Assembly (NCBI RefSeq): GCF_001703635.1
Contig: NZ_LQZT01000034.1
Coordinates: 284,753 to 348,752 of the forward strand
Reading direction: 5' to 3'
DNA: 64,000 nucleotides
Origin: Parahoeflea olei
GTDB lineage: Bacteria > Pseudomonadota > Alphaproteobacteria > Rhizobiales > Rhizobiaceae
Every line of letters starts with the position of its first letter. The stretch's first letter is position 1. A program made the position numbers and the translations under genes. Shown one piece after another: positions 48,727 through 57,559 of the stretch. Under the pieces are notes generated by a model. The model was not told where the DNA came from and made no database searches. It worked only from the letters and a program-made list of their open reading frames with translations.

Positions 48727-48945
48727 ATGCCTGTCCGCCTCAGAAAGTTCATCGGAACCCTGATCATCATCGTGCTGGTGGTGGTCTATGCGCTGGTGGC
48801 CAATACGATCGCCACCTACAAGCTGGCCGAGTCGCAGTGGTACGTGCACTTGGCCTATTTCCTGTTCACCGGCCTGCTCTGGATCGTGCCGGCAATGCTC
48901 GTCATCCGCTGGATGGAAGGCCCGCCGCGCCCGAAACAGCGCTGA
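48727..48945 (+). CDS. DUF2842 family membrane protein
   Basis: 72 residues with two hydrophobic helices (FIGTLIIIVLVVVYALVANTI and LFTGLLWIVPAMLVIRWM) and the end PPRPKQR. This is the pattern of DUF2842, a Rhizobiales family of unknown role often placed beside ctaA. It is divergent from ctaA with 162 bases between. AAAGAAGCCTCGTC lies before the ATG. Function unknown. Confidence 0.85.
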   Translation: MPVRLRKFIGTLIIIVLVVVYALVANTIATYKLAESQWYVHLAYFLFTGLLWIVPAMLVIRWMEGPPRPKQR

Positions 48946-49103
48946 ACCGGGGCGCCGCGCGGCAGCGCGACAGCGCCGATCTTCATTCCGCATTAACCCA
49001 AGCCCCGGCTTTTTGCCGCGGTCGACACGCGCTTTACCGAAATTTTGCGGGAGCGCGCCCATGCTCTGCGCCAGAGTCCCGAGATTTTGCGAGCGTTGGA
49101 ACC

Positions 49104-50336
49104 ATGGCGAGCACACACGAGATCGACGCACCGATCGCCCGGACGGCCGCCGGATCGCGCGCGGGTGCGCGTGCAGGCCTTCTGACGGCGCGTCTTTCGG
49201 CCGACATCGATGCCGCGGGCGCCCTGTGGCAGCGGCTCGAAGCCGAGCCGGCGATGAGTTTCCACCAGAGCCGCGCCTGGGTCGAGGCCTGGGCCAGGAC
49301 CTCCTCCGGCCCCATCTCGATCGTCACGCTCGACCAGGACGGCGTACCCTTCGCGCTGCTGCCGCTTGAGATCGCCCGCATCGGCGGCCTGCGGATCGCG
49401 CGCTTTGCCGGCACCGCCTATTCGAACGAAAACACCGGGCTGATCGATCTCGCGACTGCCGCATCGGTCGCGCCGGTGCCGGCAGGCACGCTTGCCGCGG
49501 CCCTGGTCCGCGCCGGGCTTGCCGCCGACATCGTGCTGTTCGACAAGATGACGCCCGAGGGGGCCGCCCGGCCACCGTTTTCGGCGCTGTCGCGCGTGAT
49601 CCACCAGAACCCGAGTTTCCAGCTGCCGCTGTTTGCGGATTTCACGCAGGTGCTCGCCCAGATCAACGCCAAGCGGCGGCGCAAGAAATTCCGCGTCTCC
49701 GAGCGCCGGCTCGAGGCCATCGGCGGCTACCGGCATCTGATCGGCGAGGACGATGCCCAGGCGCTGCGCCTGCTCAACGTGTTCCTGGCGCAAAAGCCGG
49801 TGCGGCTTGCCTCGCAGGGCCTGCCCAATGTGTTCTCAAGCCCCGGCGTGCGCGCGTTTCTCACCGAACTTGCCACGACGCGGACCGATGAAGGCCATCG
49901 CGCGCTCGAGCTGCACGGGATCGAGCTTGCCGGCGGCGAACACGAGGGCGAGATCATCGCGGTTGCCGGGCTCACCCTCAAGCACCGGCACGTCACCTGT
50001 CAGTTCGGCTCGATTGACGAGACCATCGTCCCCGACGCGAGCGCCGGCGAGCTTCTGTTCTTCCGGATGATCGAGCGGGCCTCGGCGGCAGGCCACGCGG
50101 TGTTCGATTTCGGCGTCGGCGACCAGCTCTACAAGCGCTCCTGGTGCCCCTGCCGGACGGAACTCGTGGATTGCTATGCGCCGCTCACGTTCAAGGGCCG
50201 GCTGGCGGCACCGCTGATCGCGGCGGCAATCGGCGCCAAGCGCGCGATCAAGACCTCCCCGGCACTGCACGCGGTCGCGGCGCGGCTGCGGGCGCTGACG
50301 GTAAGAAAACCCGCGAGCGCACCCGAAACGGACTGA
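49104..50336 (+). CDS. GNAT-fold acetyltransferase of the CelD/BcsL type
   Basis: 410 residues from the ATG at 49104. The shape is the BioF2-like acetyltransferase_6 family: SFHQSRAWVEAWARTS near the start, KRRRKKFRVSERRLEAIGG in the centre, then a GNAT-type end HAVFDFGVGDQLYKRSWC, the last segment typical of CelD-type proteins in cellulose and exopolysaccharide loci. It probably transfers an acyl group to a sugar or lipid intermediate. The gene begins the polysaccharide cluster and lies on the same strand as wza and the transferases, but the Wzc-like gene between is on the opposite strand. Confidence 0.85.
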   Translation: MASTHEIDAPIARTAAGSRAGARAGLLTARLSADIDAAGALWQRLEAEPAMSFHQSRAWVEAWARTSSGPISIVTLDQDGVPFALLPLEIARIGGLRIARFAGTAYSNENTGLIDLATAASVAPVPAGTLAAALVRAGLAADIVLFDKMTPEGAARPPFSALSRVIHQNPSFQLPLFADFTQVLAQINAKRRRKKFRVSERRLEAIGGYRHLIGEDDAQALRLLNVFLAQKPVRLASQGLPNVFSSPGVRAFLTELATTRTDEGHRALELHGIELAGGEHEGEIIAVAGLTLKHRHVTCQFGSIDETIVPDASAGELLFFRMIERASAAGHAVFDFGVGDQLYKRSWCPCRTELVDCYAPLTFKGRLAAPLIAAAIGAKRAIKTSPALHAVAARLRALTVRKPASAPETD

Positions 50337-50403
50337 CCCGGAAAAATAGTCGCCCCGACCGGCCGGCGATGCACGGCGCAGGGGCTTGCCCGGTCCGCGC
50401 CCC

Positions 50404-52527
50404 TCAGGCGACCGAGCGGCGATGTCCTGCCGGACCGGCCGGCTCCACCGGCGTCATCAGCAACACGCCTTCGAAGCCTTGTGCGTTGAAATCGACCAGA
50501 TAACGCGCCACCTCGTCCTCTTCGGAATGCAGCACCGACAGCACCACTTCGGCCCCCTCGGTGCGGGCGATGCGCGCGACCGATGCCGCGTCCGCGGCAC
50601 CGCACTCGACGATCACCAGGTCATAGGCCTCCGTCAGCGCGGCGATCACCATCGGCAGCCGGTCGACCGCGCGCATGGCGCGGCGGGCATTGGCGTTGCC
50701 GTGGGGAATGACATGGGCCGGGGACAGCCGGTCGGGATGGATCGATTCGGCGATCGAGATATGGCCGCACATCAGGTCGGTCAGGCCCGGCAGCCGCATG
50801 GATTCGGCCATCAGTTCGGACGGGCAGCCGGATCCGCTCAGGTCGATCAGCAGTGTCTGGAGCCCCTCGCCCGCCACCGTGCGCGCCAGCATCACCGCGG
50901 CCGCCGATCCCTCGTCGCCTTCGGGCGAGACGCAGACGGCAACCGGCGTGCGCGCGGAGATAAGCTGGTCGGCCACCGCCTCGACGCTGAAATCGTCGGC
51001 ATCGTTTGCAATCACCGGCGCGGCGAGGGTCGGCCGTTCAGCCACAGTTTCTGCCGGCGCAGCAGGCTTTGCCGGCTCCTCGTCCACGGCACCATCGCGC
51101 ATCTCGGCCGGGTCGCGGATCAGCCCGGAGGAAGGCCGCAACGCGCGGCCAGAGAACAGTTCGGCCAGCATCACCCCGATCGCCGAGAGCAGGAAAGTGG
51201 CAAGCGCCGCGACGATGATGATCGGCACGGTCTTGGGATAATAGGATTCGGAGGCCGCAACCGCGCCCGAGATCAGCCGCGCATCGGCCGGCAGCGCCTT
51301 GGGCTCCGTGCGCGAGGCGGCTTCGCGGTAGCGGCTGAGATAGGTCTCGAGAAGATCGCGCTGGGCCGCGGCTTCGCGCTCGAGCGAGCGCAGTTCCACC
51401 GCCTCCTCGCCTTCGCGGCCGGAGCCGGCCTTGAGCGCGTTCAACTGGCCCACGAGTTCCTCCTCGCGCAGCTGCGCCACGCGGGCATTGCCTTCGAGAC
51501 TCGACAGCACCTTGCGGATCTCGCTCACCAGCTGGGCCTCGACATCGCTTAGCTGCGCGCGCAGCCCCTTCATGCGGGGATGGGCGTCGAGCAGCGTGGT
51601 CGACAGGTCGGCGATCTGGGCGCGGATATTGCCCTCGCTTTCGCGCAGCCGCTGCACCACGGGCGAGCTCAGCACATCGGAAACCGCATCCACGGCCTGG
51701 CCGTTCTTGAGCGCATTGCGGACCGACTGGGCGCGCGCTTCGGAATCGGCGCGTTCCGCGCGCACGCGGCTCAGCTCGGTGGAGATGTCGGCCAGTTGCT
51801 TGGCGGCGATCGTGTCCTGCTGGTTGACCAGCAGCAGCCCCTTCTGCGAGCGGTATTCGGCGACTTTCGCTTCCGATTCACGCACTTTCTCGCGCAGCCT
51901 GGCGATTTCCGGCTCGAGCCAGGCGCTGGCATCGGTGTTGTTCTCGCGCTTGGCCTCCGACTGGGAGGCGAGATAGGCATCGACCAGCGCATTGGTCACC
52001 TGCGCGGCAAGCGCCGGGTCGCGCGAGGAAAACTCGATGCCGATCACCCGGGAACCGGGCACGGCATAGACTTCGAGTTTCTTCTTGACCTGCTTGAGCA
52101 CGCGCTCTTCCGCGGGCACGTCGAGCGGGTTCTTCTTGAGCCCGAGCATGACCATGAGATCGCCGATGGCGGACGGATTGGCGGCGGGATCGAATTCCGT
52201 GCGCCCGGACAGGTCGAGTTCGCGCGCCACGTTCTTCAACAGGTCGGTCGACTGCAGGATCTCCACCTGGCTCGTGACCGCGCGCTCGTCGAGCGCGGCA
52301 TTGGCGTTCTGCGCCGCCTGTTCGCTGGTATAGACCGGCTCGCGGGTTTCGATCAGCAACCGCGCTTCCGACTTGTAGAGCGGACTGATCATGCCGGTCG
52401 CCACGAAGGCGAGCCCCGCCGCCGCCGCGGTCAGCCCGCCGACCAGCACCCGACGTTCCCAGACGGCCTTGAGAAGCCGACCGAGATCGATATCCACATC
52501 CTGTTGCGGTGCGGGCGAGACTGACAT
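50404..52527 (-). CDS. Wzc/GumC-like polysaccharide co-polymerase with degenerate kinase domain
   Basis: 707 residues. The N-terminal Wzz domain (KAVWERRVLVGGLTAAAAGLA, then YKSEARLLIETREP) and a long coiled-coil periplasmic middle (REKVRESEAKVAEYRSQKG; LRAQLSDVEAQLV) precede a second membrane span (TVPIIIVAALATFLLSAIGVM). The C-terminal domain resembles BY-kinase but its P-loop is destroyed: near residue 535 CVSPEGDEGSAAAV lacks the GxxxGK(S/T) pattern, the A' motif LLIDLSGSGCPS lacks the second Asp, and no tyrosine cluster follows. It should still control chain length. Divergent from wza; ATG 52527 has GGAG upstream. Confidence 0.9.
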   Translation of the reverse strand: MSVSPAPQQDVDIDLGRLLKAVWERRVLVGGLTAAAAGLAFVATGMISPLYKSEARLLIETREPVYTSEQAAQNANAALDERAVTSQVEILQSTDLLKNVARELDLSGRTEFDPAANPSAIGDLMVMLGLKKNPLDVPAEERVLKQVKKKLEVYAVPGSRVIGIEFSSRDPALAAQVTNALVDAYLASQSEAKRENNTDASAWLEPEIARLREKVRESEAKVAEYRSQKGLLLVNQQDTIAAKQLADISTELSRVRAERADSEARAQSVRNALKNGQAVDAVSDVLSSPVVQRLRESEGNIRAQIADLSTTLLDAHPRMKGLRAQLSDVEAQLVSEIRKVLSSLEGNARVAQLREEELVGQLNALKAGSGREGEEAVELRSLEREAAAQRDLLETYLSRYREAASRTEPKALPADARLISGAVAASESYYPKTVPIIIVAALATFLLSAIGVMLAELFSGRALRPSSGLIRDPAEMRDGAVDEEPAKPAAPAETVAERPTLAAPVIANDADDFSVEAVADQLISARTPVAVCVSPEGDEGSAAAVMLARTVAGEGLQTLLIDLSGSGCPSELMAESMRLPGLTDLMCGHISIAESIHPDRLSPAHVIPHGNANARRAMRAVDRLPMVIAALTEAYDLVIVECGAADAASVARIARTEGAEVVLSVLHSEEDEVARYLVDFNAQGFEGVLLMTPVEPAGPAGHRRSVA

Positions 52528-52679
52528 GGGCGAACTCCAAACTTCTACTCGCCCGGAAGGTAAACGAACATGGTAACGCAAGGGTTAAAGCCCCGGTGAC
52601 GCTTCCTTTACCATCGGCCAAGCTGCCCGACCGGCGGTTACGGATCGGCTTTTTGCAAGAAATGTCGCGCGTTTTACCG

Positions 52680-52708
52680 CCCGTTAACCCTAATGGATCG
52701 ATAACGGG
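52680..52708. promoter_or_regulatory. Inverted repeat in the wzc/wza divergent promoter region
   Basis: CCCGTTA (52680-52686) and TAACGGG (52702-52708) form perfect 7-base arms around a 15-base centre, 41 bases before the wza start. The left arm reads into TTAACCCTAAT, close to CtrA-type sites. A candidate operator for both genes. Confidence 0.45.
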
Positions 52709-52748
52709 TCTCGAATTTCGCACGTCTCGCGTGGAGAACGGAAAAAGC

Positions 52749-53348
52749 ATGAGAGCCGCCCACTCCCCCGCCAGGTCCCCGGTCAGGTCCAAGCTGACAT
52801 TGCTGATGGCGGCCGCCATGACCTCGGTCATGCTGGCGGGCTGCTCCGGCTATGCCCCGGCTCCGAAGGCCTTTCACGAGGCCGTGATGCAGCCCTACCG
52901 GGTGGATGCCGGCGACCGGCTGCGCATCACCGTGTTCGAGCAATCGGAACTGACGGGCACCTACTCGGTCGACCAGGCCGGCTATATCTCCTTTCCGTTG
53001 ATCGGCGCGGTCCCCGCCCGCGGCCGCACCCTGCAGGAACTCGAAGGCTCCATCGCCGCGAGCCTCCGGCAGGGCTATCTGCGCGACCCCGACGTCTCCA
53101 TCGAGATCGACCGCTACCGCTCCTTCTACATCATGGGCGAAGTCGGCCAGGCCGGACAGTATTCCTATGTCGCCGGCATGACCGTGCAGAACGCCATCGC
53201 CATTGCCGGCGGCTATTCGCCCCGGGCCTACCAGCACAATGTCGACATCACCCGCACCATCAACGGAAAGATCCTCACCGGCCGGGTCCGCATCACCGAT
53301 CCGATCCTTGCCGGCGACACGATCTATGTGCGCGAGCGGCTGTTCTAG
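52749..53348 (+). CDS. Wza/ExoF-like polysaccharide export lipoprotein
   Basis: 199 residues. A lipobox (VMLAGC) follows the signal segment, so the protein is lipidated and should assemble in the outer membrane as the export channel. YRVDAGDRLRITVFEQSELTGTYSV opens the Poly_export domain and SFYIMGEVGQAGQYSYVAGMTVQNAIAIAGGYSPRA is the SLBB region, written here in the order found. GGAGAACGGAAAAAGC precedes the ATG at 52749. The Wzc-like gene is transcribed away from it, sharing the 221-base intergenic region. Confidence 0.9.
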   Translation: MRAAHSPARSPVRSKLTLLMAAAMTSVMLAGCSGYAPAPKAFHEAVMQPYRVDAGDRLRITVFEQSELTGTYSVDQAGYISFPLIGAVPARGRTLQELEGSIAASLRQGYLRDPDVSIEIDRYRSFYIMGEVGQAGQYSYVAGMTVQNAIAIAGGYSPRAYQHNVDITRTINGKILTGRVRITDPILAGDTIYVRERLF

Positions 53349-53352
53349 ACCC

Positions 53353-54534
53353 ATGGCAGAGCCGAGACCCTTGCGGATCCTTCATTGCTTCCGGTCGCCT
53401 GTTGGCGGGATCTTCCGCCATGTCCGCGATCTCGCGGAGGAACATGCGAAGGCCGGTCACCAGGTCGGCATCCTGTGCGATTCCACCACCGGCGGGGCCT
53501 ATGAGGACAGGCTGTTCGACAGCATCCGGCCGCATCTGGCGCTGGGGCTCACGCGGCTGCCGATGCGGCGCTCGCTGGGGCCTGCCGACATCGCTACCGC
53601 GATCAGAAGTTTTCGTGAAATCAAGAGCTTGCAACCGGACGTGCTGCACGGACACGGCGCCAAGGGCGGCGCCTTCGTGCGGCTGGTCGGTTCACAGCTA
53701 CGGGTATCAAGGTATTGCGTTGCCCGTTTGTATTCCCCCCATGGCGGCAGCCTGCACTTCAGCGAGAAATCGCCGAGCGGCCGGGCCTATTTCGCCATCG
53801 AGCGGCTGCTCGAACGCTGGACCGACAGCCTGGTGTTCGTCTCCGACTACGAGCGGCTTGCCTATGAGAAGAAGATCGGCACGCCGCGCGCGCCCTGGCG
53901 GCTGATCCACAACGGGCTGACGGCGCCCGAATTCGAGCCGGTCGAGAACCTGCCTGGCGCCGCCGACTTCCTCTATATCGGCATGATGCGCGACCTGAAG
54001 GGGCCGGATGTCTTCATCGAGGCGCTGCGCCGCGCCGAACAGCTGGCCGGCCGGCCGATCCGGGCGGTGATGGTCGGAGACGGCGACGACAAGCCGCGCT
54101 ACCAGGCGCGCCTGGACGCGCTCGGCCTGGGCGCCCGCGTGAGCATGCACGCCGCCATGCCCGCCCGCCAGGCCTTCGCGATGGCGCGCACCGTGGTGAT
54201 CCCGTCGCGCGCGGAATCGATGCCCTATATCGTGCTCGAAGCGGTGGCGGCGGCCAAGCCGGTGATTTCCACCCGGGTCGGCGGCATTCCCGAAATTCTC
54301 GGTGGCGATTTCGATGCCTTCGTCCCGCCCGCCGACAGCGAGGCGATGGCCGTGGCGATGGCGCGCGACATCATCGAGCCGGAGTGGCTCGGCCGGGCGA
54401 TGCCGGATCGGGACAGTTTTCGCGGCCAGTTTTCCGCCCGCACCATGGCCGAGCGCATGGCCACGCTCTATCAGGACTGCCTGGCCCGCAAGCTGCGGGA
54501 CACCGCGCCACGCATGGCGTCAAGCCTTTCTTAG
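53353..54534 (+). CDS. Family 4-type glycosyltransferase
   Basis: 393 residues, GT-B fold. The N-terminal half begins ILHCFRSPVGGIFRHVRDLAEEH, the acceptor-side glycine loop of GT4 enzymes. The C-terminal half has IGMMRDLKGPDVFIEAL and the donor-binding EX7E motif (AESMPYIVLE) followed by AAKPVISTRVGGIPEIL. It should add a sugar to the lipid-linked intermediate made by the PHPT encoded next. The ATG at 53353 is 4 bases after the wza stop, so it is in the same operon. The donor sugar cannot be predicted. Confidence 0.9.
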   Translation: MAEPRPLRILHCFRSPVGGIFRHVRDLAEEHAKAGHQVGILCDSTTGGAYEDRLFDSIRPHLALGLTRLPMRRSLGPADIATAIRSFREIKSLQPDVLHGHGAKGGAFVRLVGSQLRVSRYCVARLYSPHGGSLHFSEKSPSGRAYFAIERLLERWTDSLVFVSDYERLAYEKKIGTPRAPWRLIHNGLTAPEFEPVENLPGAADFLYIGMMRDLKGPDVFIEALRRAEQLAGRPIRAVMVGDGDDKPRYQARLDALGLGARVSMHAAMPARQAFAMARTVVIPSRAESMPYIVLEAVAAAKPVISTRVGGIPEILGGDFDAFVPPADSEAMAVAMARDIIEPEWLGRAMPDRDSFRGQFSARTMAERMATLYQDCLARKLRDTAPRMASSLS

Positions 54535-54549
54535 GGTGCATGTGCTATC

Positions 54550-54575
54550 CCCCGGAGCCAGAGTTTCCGGGGAGG
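54550..54575 (+). promoter_or_regulatory. Leader hairpin overlapping the ribosome site of the PHPT gene
   Basis: CCCCGGA (54550-54556) pairs with TCCGGGG (54566-54572), whose last bases belong to the GGGGAGG ribosome site at 54569-54575, nine bases before the GTG start. The hairpin could lower translation until opened. Confidence 0.4.
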
Positions 54576-54583
54576 TATCGACC

Positions 54584-56149
54584 GTGAACAAGATCGACCG
54601 CGAAAGCGCCTTCAGTCCCGAGGCCGTCCGCAAGGCCCTGAGCGAGATGGATGTCAAGCCGACGCTGAAGCGCCCCGACGGCGAACTCAGCGTCGAGCTG
54701 AGCCGTCTCGCGCAACAGACCGCCAATCGCCTCTCGGAAGAAAACCTCTCCCCCACCATGATCATCGGCACGCTGCGGCTCGTCGAATTCGCGCTGCTCT
54801 CGCTGATCGGCTTCCTGGTCTACGAACTCTATGTCGGCATGAGCTGGGACGCGACGCTTCTGTACTACGCGCCGGCGATCGTCATCGGCTCGGCGCTCGC
54901 CGTGCTTCTGATCCAGATCTCCGACGGCTATCAGGTGCCCGCCGTCAGAAGCGTGCTCAAGACCCTGCCACGGGTGCTCACGGCCTGGGCCGTCGCCTTC
55001 GCGCTGATCGCGCTCGGCGCCTTCTTCCTGCAATCGGGCCTGGCCTTCTCGCGGTTCTGGTTCGTGGCCTGGTTCCTGTCGGGCGCGTTCGCGCTCACGG
55101 TCGAGCGCAACATCGTCGCCTACGGCATCCGCCGCTGGGCGCGCAACGGGGTGATGGAACGCCGCGCGGTGATCGTCGGCGGAGGCGAGATCGCCAAGAA
55201 CCTGATCCGCTCGATCGAGCAGGACCCGAACAACGACATCCGCATCTGCGGCATCTTCGACGACCGCAACGAGCGCCGGTCGCCGGCGGTGGTGGCGGGC
55301 TATCCGAAGCTCGGCAATGTCGATGCGCTGGTGAGCTTCGCGCGCATGGCCCGGATCGACATGCTGATCATCGCCCTGCCGCTGAACGCGGAACTGCGCG
55401 TGCTCGAACTGTTGAAGAAGCTCTGGATCCTGCCACTCGACATTCGCCTGGCGGCCCATGCCAACAAGCTGCGCTTCCGCCCGCGCGCCTATTCCTATAT
55501 CGGCGCGGTGCCGATGCTCGACATTTTCGACCGGCCCATCACCGACTGGGATTCGGTCGCCAAGCGGATCTTCGACGTCAGCTTCTCGCTCCTCGCGATC
55601 GCGCTGCTCTGGCCGGTGATGCTCGCGACCGCGATCGCCATCAAGCTCGATTCCAAGGGCCCGGTGCTGTTCAAGCAGAAGCGCCACGGCTTCAACAACG
55701 AGGTGATCGAGGTCTTCAAGTTCCGCTCGATGTTCACCGACCAGTGCGATCCGGCCGCCCGCGTGCTCGTCACCAAGGGCGATCCGCGCGTGACCAAGGT
55801 CGGCCGGTTCATCCGCAAGACCTCGATCGACGAGTTGCCGCAGTTCTTCAACGTGCTCCGCGGCGATCTCTCGCTCGTGGGACCGCGGCCGCATGCGGTG
55901 GTCGCCCAGGCCCAGGACCGGCTGTTCGCCGAAGTCGTCGACGGCTATTTCGCCCGCCACCGCGTCAAGCCCGGCGTGACCGGCTGGGCGCAGATCAACG
56001 GCTGGCGCGGCGAAATCGACAATGACGAGAAGATCAAGCAGCGCACCGCCTGCGATCTCTATTACATCGAGAACTGGTCGCTGCTGTTCGACCTCAAGAT
56101 CCTGTTCCTCACGCCGATCCGGCTCCTGAACACGGACAACGCCTATTGA
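54584..56149 (+). CDS. Undecaprenyl-phosphate hexose-1-phosphate transferase (WcaJ type)
   Basis: 521 residues; initiates the polysaccharide by putting the first hexose-phosphate on undecaprenyl phosphate. Four N-terminal helices (TLRLVEFALLSLIGFLVYEL onwards) are followed by a Rossmann segment (RRAVIVGGGEIAKNLIRSI), a fifth hydrophobic stretch, and the catalytic bacterial sugar transferase domain with FKQKRHGFNNEVIEVFKF, SIDELPQFFNVLRGDLSLVG and the GPRPH motif, ending KPGVTGWAQINGWRGE. GTG start at 54584 behind GGGGAGG. Polymerase gene follows with overlapping stop and start. Confidence 0.95.
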   Translation: MNKIDRESAFSPEAVRKALSEMDVKPTLKRPDGELSVELSRLAQQTANRLSEENLSPTMIIGTLRLVEFALLSLIGFLVYELYVGMSWDATLLYYAPAIVIGSALAVLLIQISDGYQVPAVRSVLKTLPRVLTAWAVAFALIALGAFFLQSGLAFSRFWFVAWFLSGAFALTVERNIVAYGIRRWARNGVMERRAVIVGGGEIAKNLIRSIEQDPNNDIRICGIFDDRNERRSPAVVAGYPKLGNVDALVSFARMARIDMLIIALPLNAELRVLELLKKLWILPLDIRLAAHANKLRFRPRAYSYIGAVPMLDIFDRPITDWDSVAKRIFDVSFSLLAIALLWPVMLATAIAIKLDSKGPVLFKQKRHGFNNEVIEVFKFRSMFTDQCDPAARVLVTKGDPRVTKVGRFIRKTSIDELPQFFNVLRGDLSLVGPRPHAVVAQAQDRLFAEVVDGYFARHRVKPGVTGWAQINGWRGEIDNDEKIKQRTACDLYYIENWSLLFDLKILFLTPIRLLNTDNAY

Positions 56150-57447
56150 CGGACGCCGCCCTCCACGCACCCGTTACCTTCCACCCGCAGCGGGCGACGA
56201 TCTCGCTGCTGGCGTCGCTGTGCGTGGCCTTCGGCGTGTTCCTGTCGGGCTTCGTGATCAACGAGCCGGCGCCCTATGAGCTGTTCCTGGTCGTCCTGAT
56301 CGGCATCTGGGCGATCTTCGGGCTCAAGCTCTCGCGCCATATCGCCCCGCTGATCGCGCTCTACGTGATCTTCAACATCGGCGGCATGTTCTCGATCCTG
56401 ACCATGGAGAACGTCAAGGACACGCCGATGTATATCGCCGTGTCGCTGTTTCTCGCGTTCACCGCGATGTTCTTCGCCGCCATCATCGAGGCCGATCCGC
56501 GCCGGCTCAAGCTGATCTTCCGCGCCTATCTGCTCGCTGCCCTGATCACCTCGATGCTCGGCATCCTGGGCTATCTCGGCATGCTGCCCGGCGGCGAGGT
56601 GTTCACCCGCTACGGCCGCGCCAAGGGCGCGTTCCAGGACCCGAACGTGTTCGGCCCCTATCTGGTTCTGCCCGCGCTCTATCTGATGCACGGGCTGCTG
56701 ACCGGCACGCTCAAGGCGGCGCCGCTCCGGATCGCAGGCCTTCTCATCCTGGTGCTCGGCGTGTTCTTCTCGTTCTCGCGCGCGGCATGGGGGCTGTTGG
56801 CGCTGTCGATGATGTTCCTGGTGCTGATCATGCTGGTCAAGGAACGCACCGGCGCCTTCCGCCTCAAGATCCTGATCATGACGCTGGTCGGCGCGGTGCT
56901 TTTGGTGGGCGCGATCATCGCCGCGCTGCAGGTCGACCAGATCGCCGACCTGTTCTCCGACCGCGCGAAACTGGTGCAGGCCTATGACGGCGCCCGTCTC
57001 GGCCGGTTCGAACGCCACGCCATCGGCTTCCTGATGGCGCTCGACCATCCGCTCGGCATCGGCCCGCTCGAATTCGGCCTGATGTGGGGCGAGGACACGC
57101 ACAATATCTGGCTCAAGGCGCTGATGGACTATGGCTGGCTCGGCTTCGTGAGCTATCTCACGCTGATCGCCTGGACGCTGGTGCTGGGCTTCCGCTTCCT
57201 GCTGCGCGACCGGCCGTGGCAGACCTATCTGATGCTCGCCTATATCGTGCTGCTCGGCCACACCCTGATCGGCGCGGTGATCGACACCGACCACTGGCGG
57301 CATTTCTACCTGCTGATGGGCATCGTCTGGGGCTGCATCGCGCTCGAAATGCGCTGGCAGGCGCGCCTGAAACAGGAGCGCCAAGCGGATATCCGCCCAA
57401 GCCACCGCGCGGCCCAGTCCCCTGCCCGTGCGGGCGGCAGGCCTTAA
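56146..57447 (+). CDS. O-antigen ligase/polymerase (Wzy-like) membrane protein
   Basis: 433 residues with about eleven membrane helices and a large periplasmic loop. AFQDPNVFGPYLVLPALYLM and the loop with LGRFERHAIGFLMALDHPLGIG, then GEDTHNIWLKALMDYGWLG, is the Wzy_C/ligase signature with the conserved His. It should polymerise repeat units or ligate them. The TTG start overlaps the stop of the PHPT gene (TTGA), so the two are coupled. The C-terminal tail is basic. It is the last gene before tRNA-Pro. Confidence 0.9.
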   Translation: MTDAALHAPVTFHPQRATISLLASLCVAFGVFLSGFVINEPAPYELFLVVLIGIWAIFGLKLSRHIAPLIALYVIFNIGGMFSILTMENVKDTPMYIAVSLFLAFTAMFFAAIIEADPRRLKLIFRAYLLAALITSMLGILGYLGMLPGGEVFTRYGRAKGAFQDPNVFGPYLVLPALYLMHGLLTGTLKAAPLRIAGLLILVLGVFFSFSRAAWGLLALSMMFLVLIMLVKERTGAFRLKILIMTLVGAVLLVGAIIAALQVDQIADLFSDRAKLVQAYDGARLGRFERHAIGFLMALDHPLGIGPLEFGLMWGEDTHNIWLKALMDYGWLGFVSYLTLIAWTLVLGFRFLLRDRPWQTYLMLAYIVLLGHTLIGAVIDTDHWRHFYLLMGIVWGCIALEMRWQARLKQERQADIRPSHRAAQSPARAGGRP

Positions 57448-57482
57448 GGCCTGCACCGCGATACGATCGATTCTCGGTAAAA

Positions 57483-57559
57483 TGGTCGGAGCGGCCGGAT
57501 TTGAACCGACGACCCCTTGTCCCCCAGACAAGTGCGCTACCGGGCTGCGCTACGCTCCG
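57483..57559 (-). tRNA. tRNA-Pro (GGG anticodon)
   Basis: 77 bases including an encoded CCA. The acceptor stem CGGAGCG/CGCTCCG is perfect, D stem GCGC/GCGC, anticodon stem CTTGT/ACAAG with loop CTGGGGG (anticodon GGG), T arm with TTCAAAT. It lies just after the polysaccharide genes; tRNA genes are common integration points, but no integrase or duplicated end is visible here. Confidence 0.97.
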
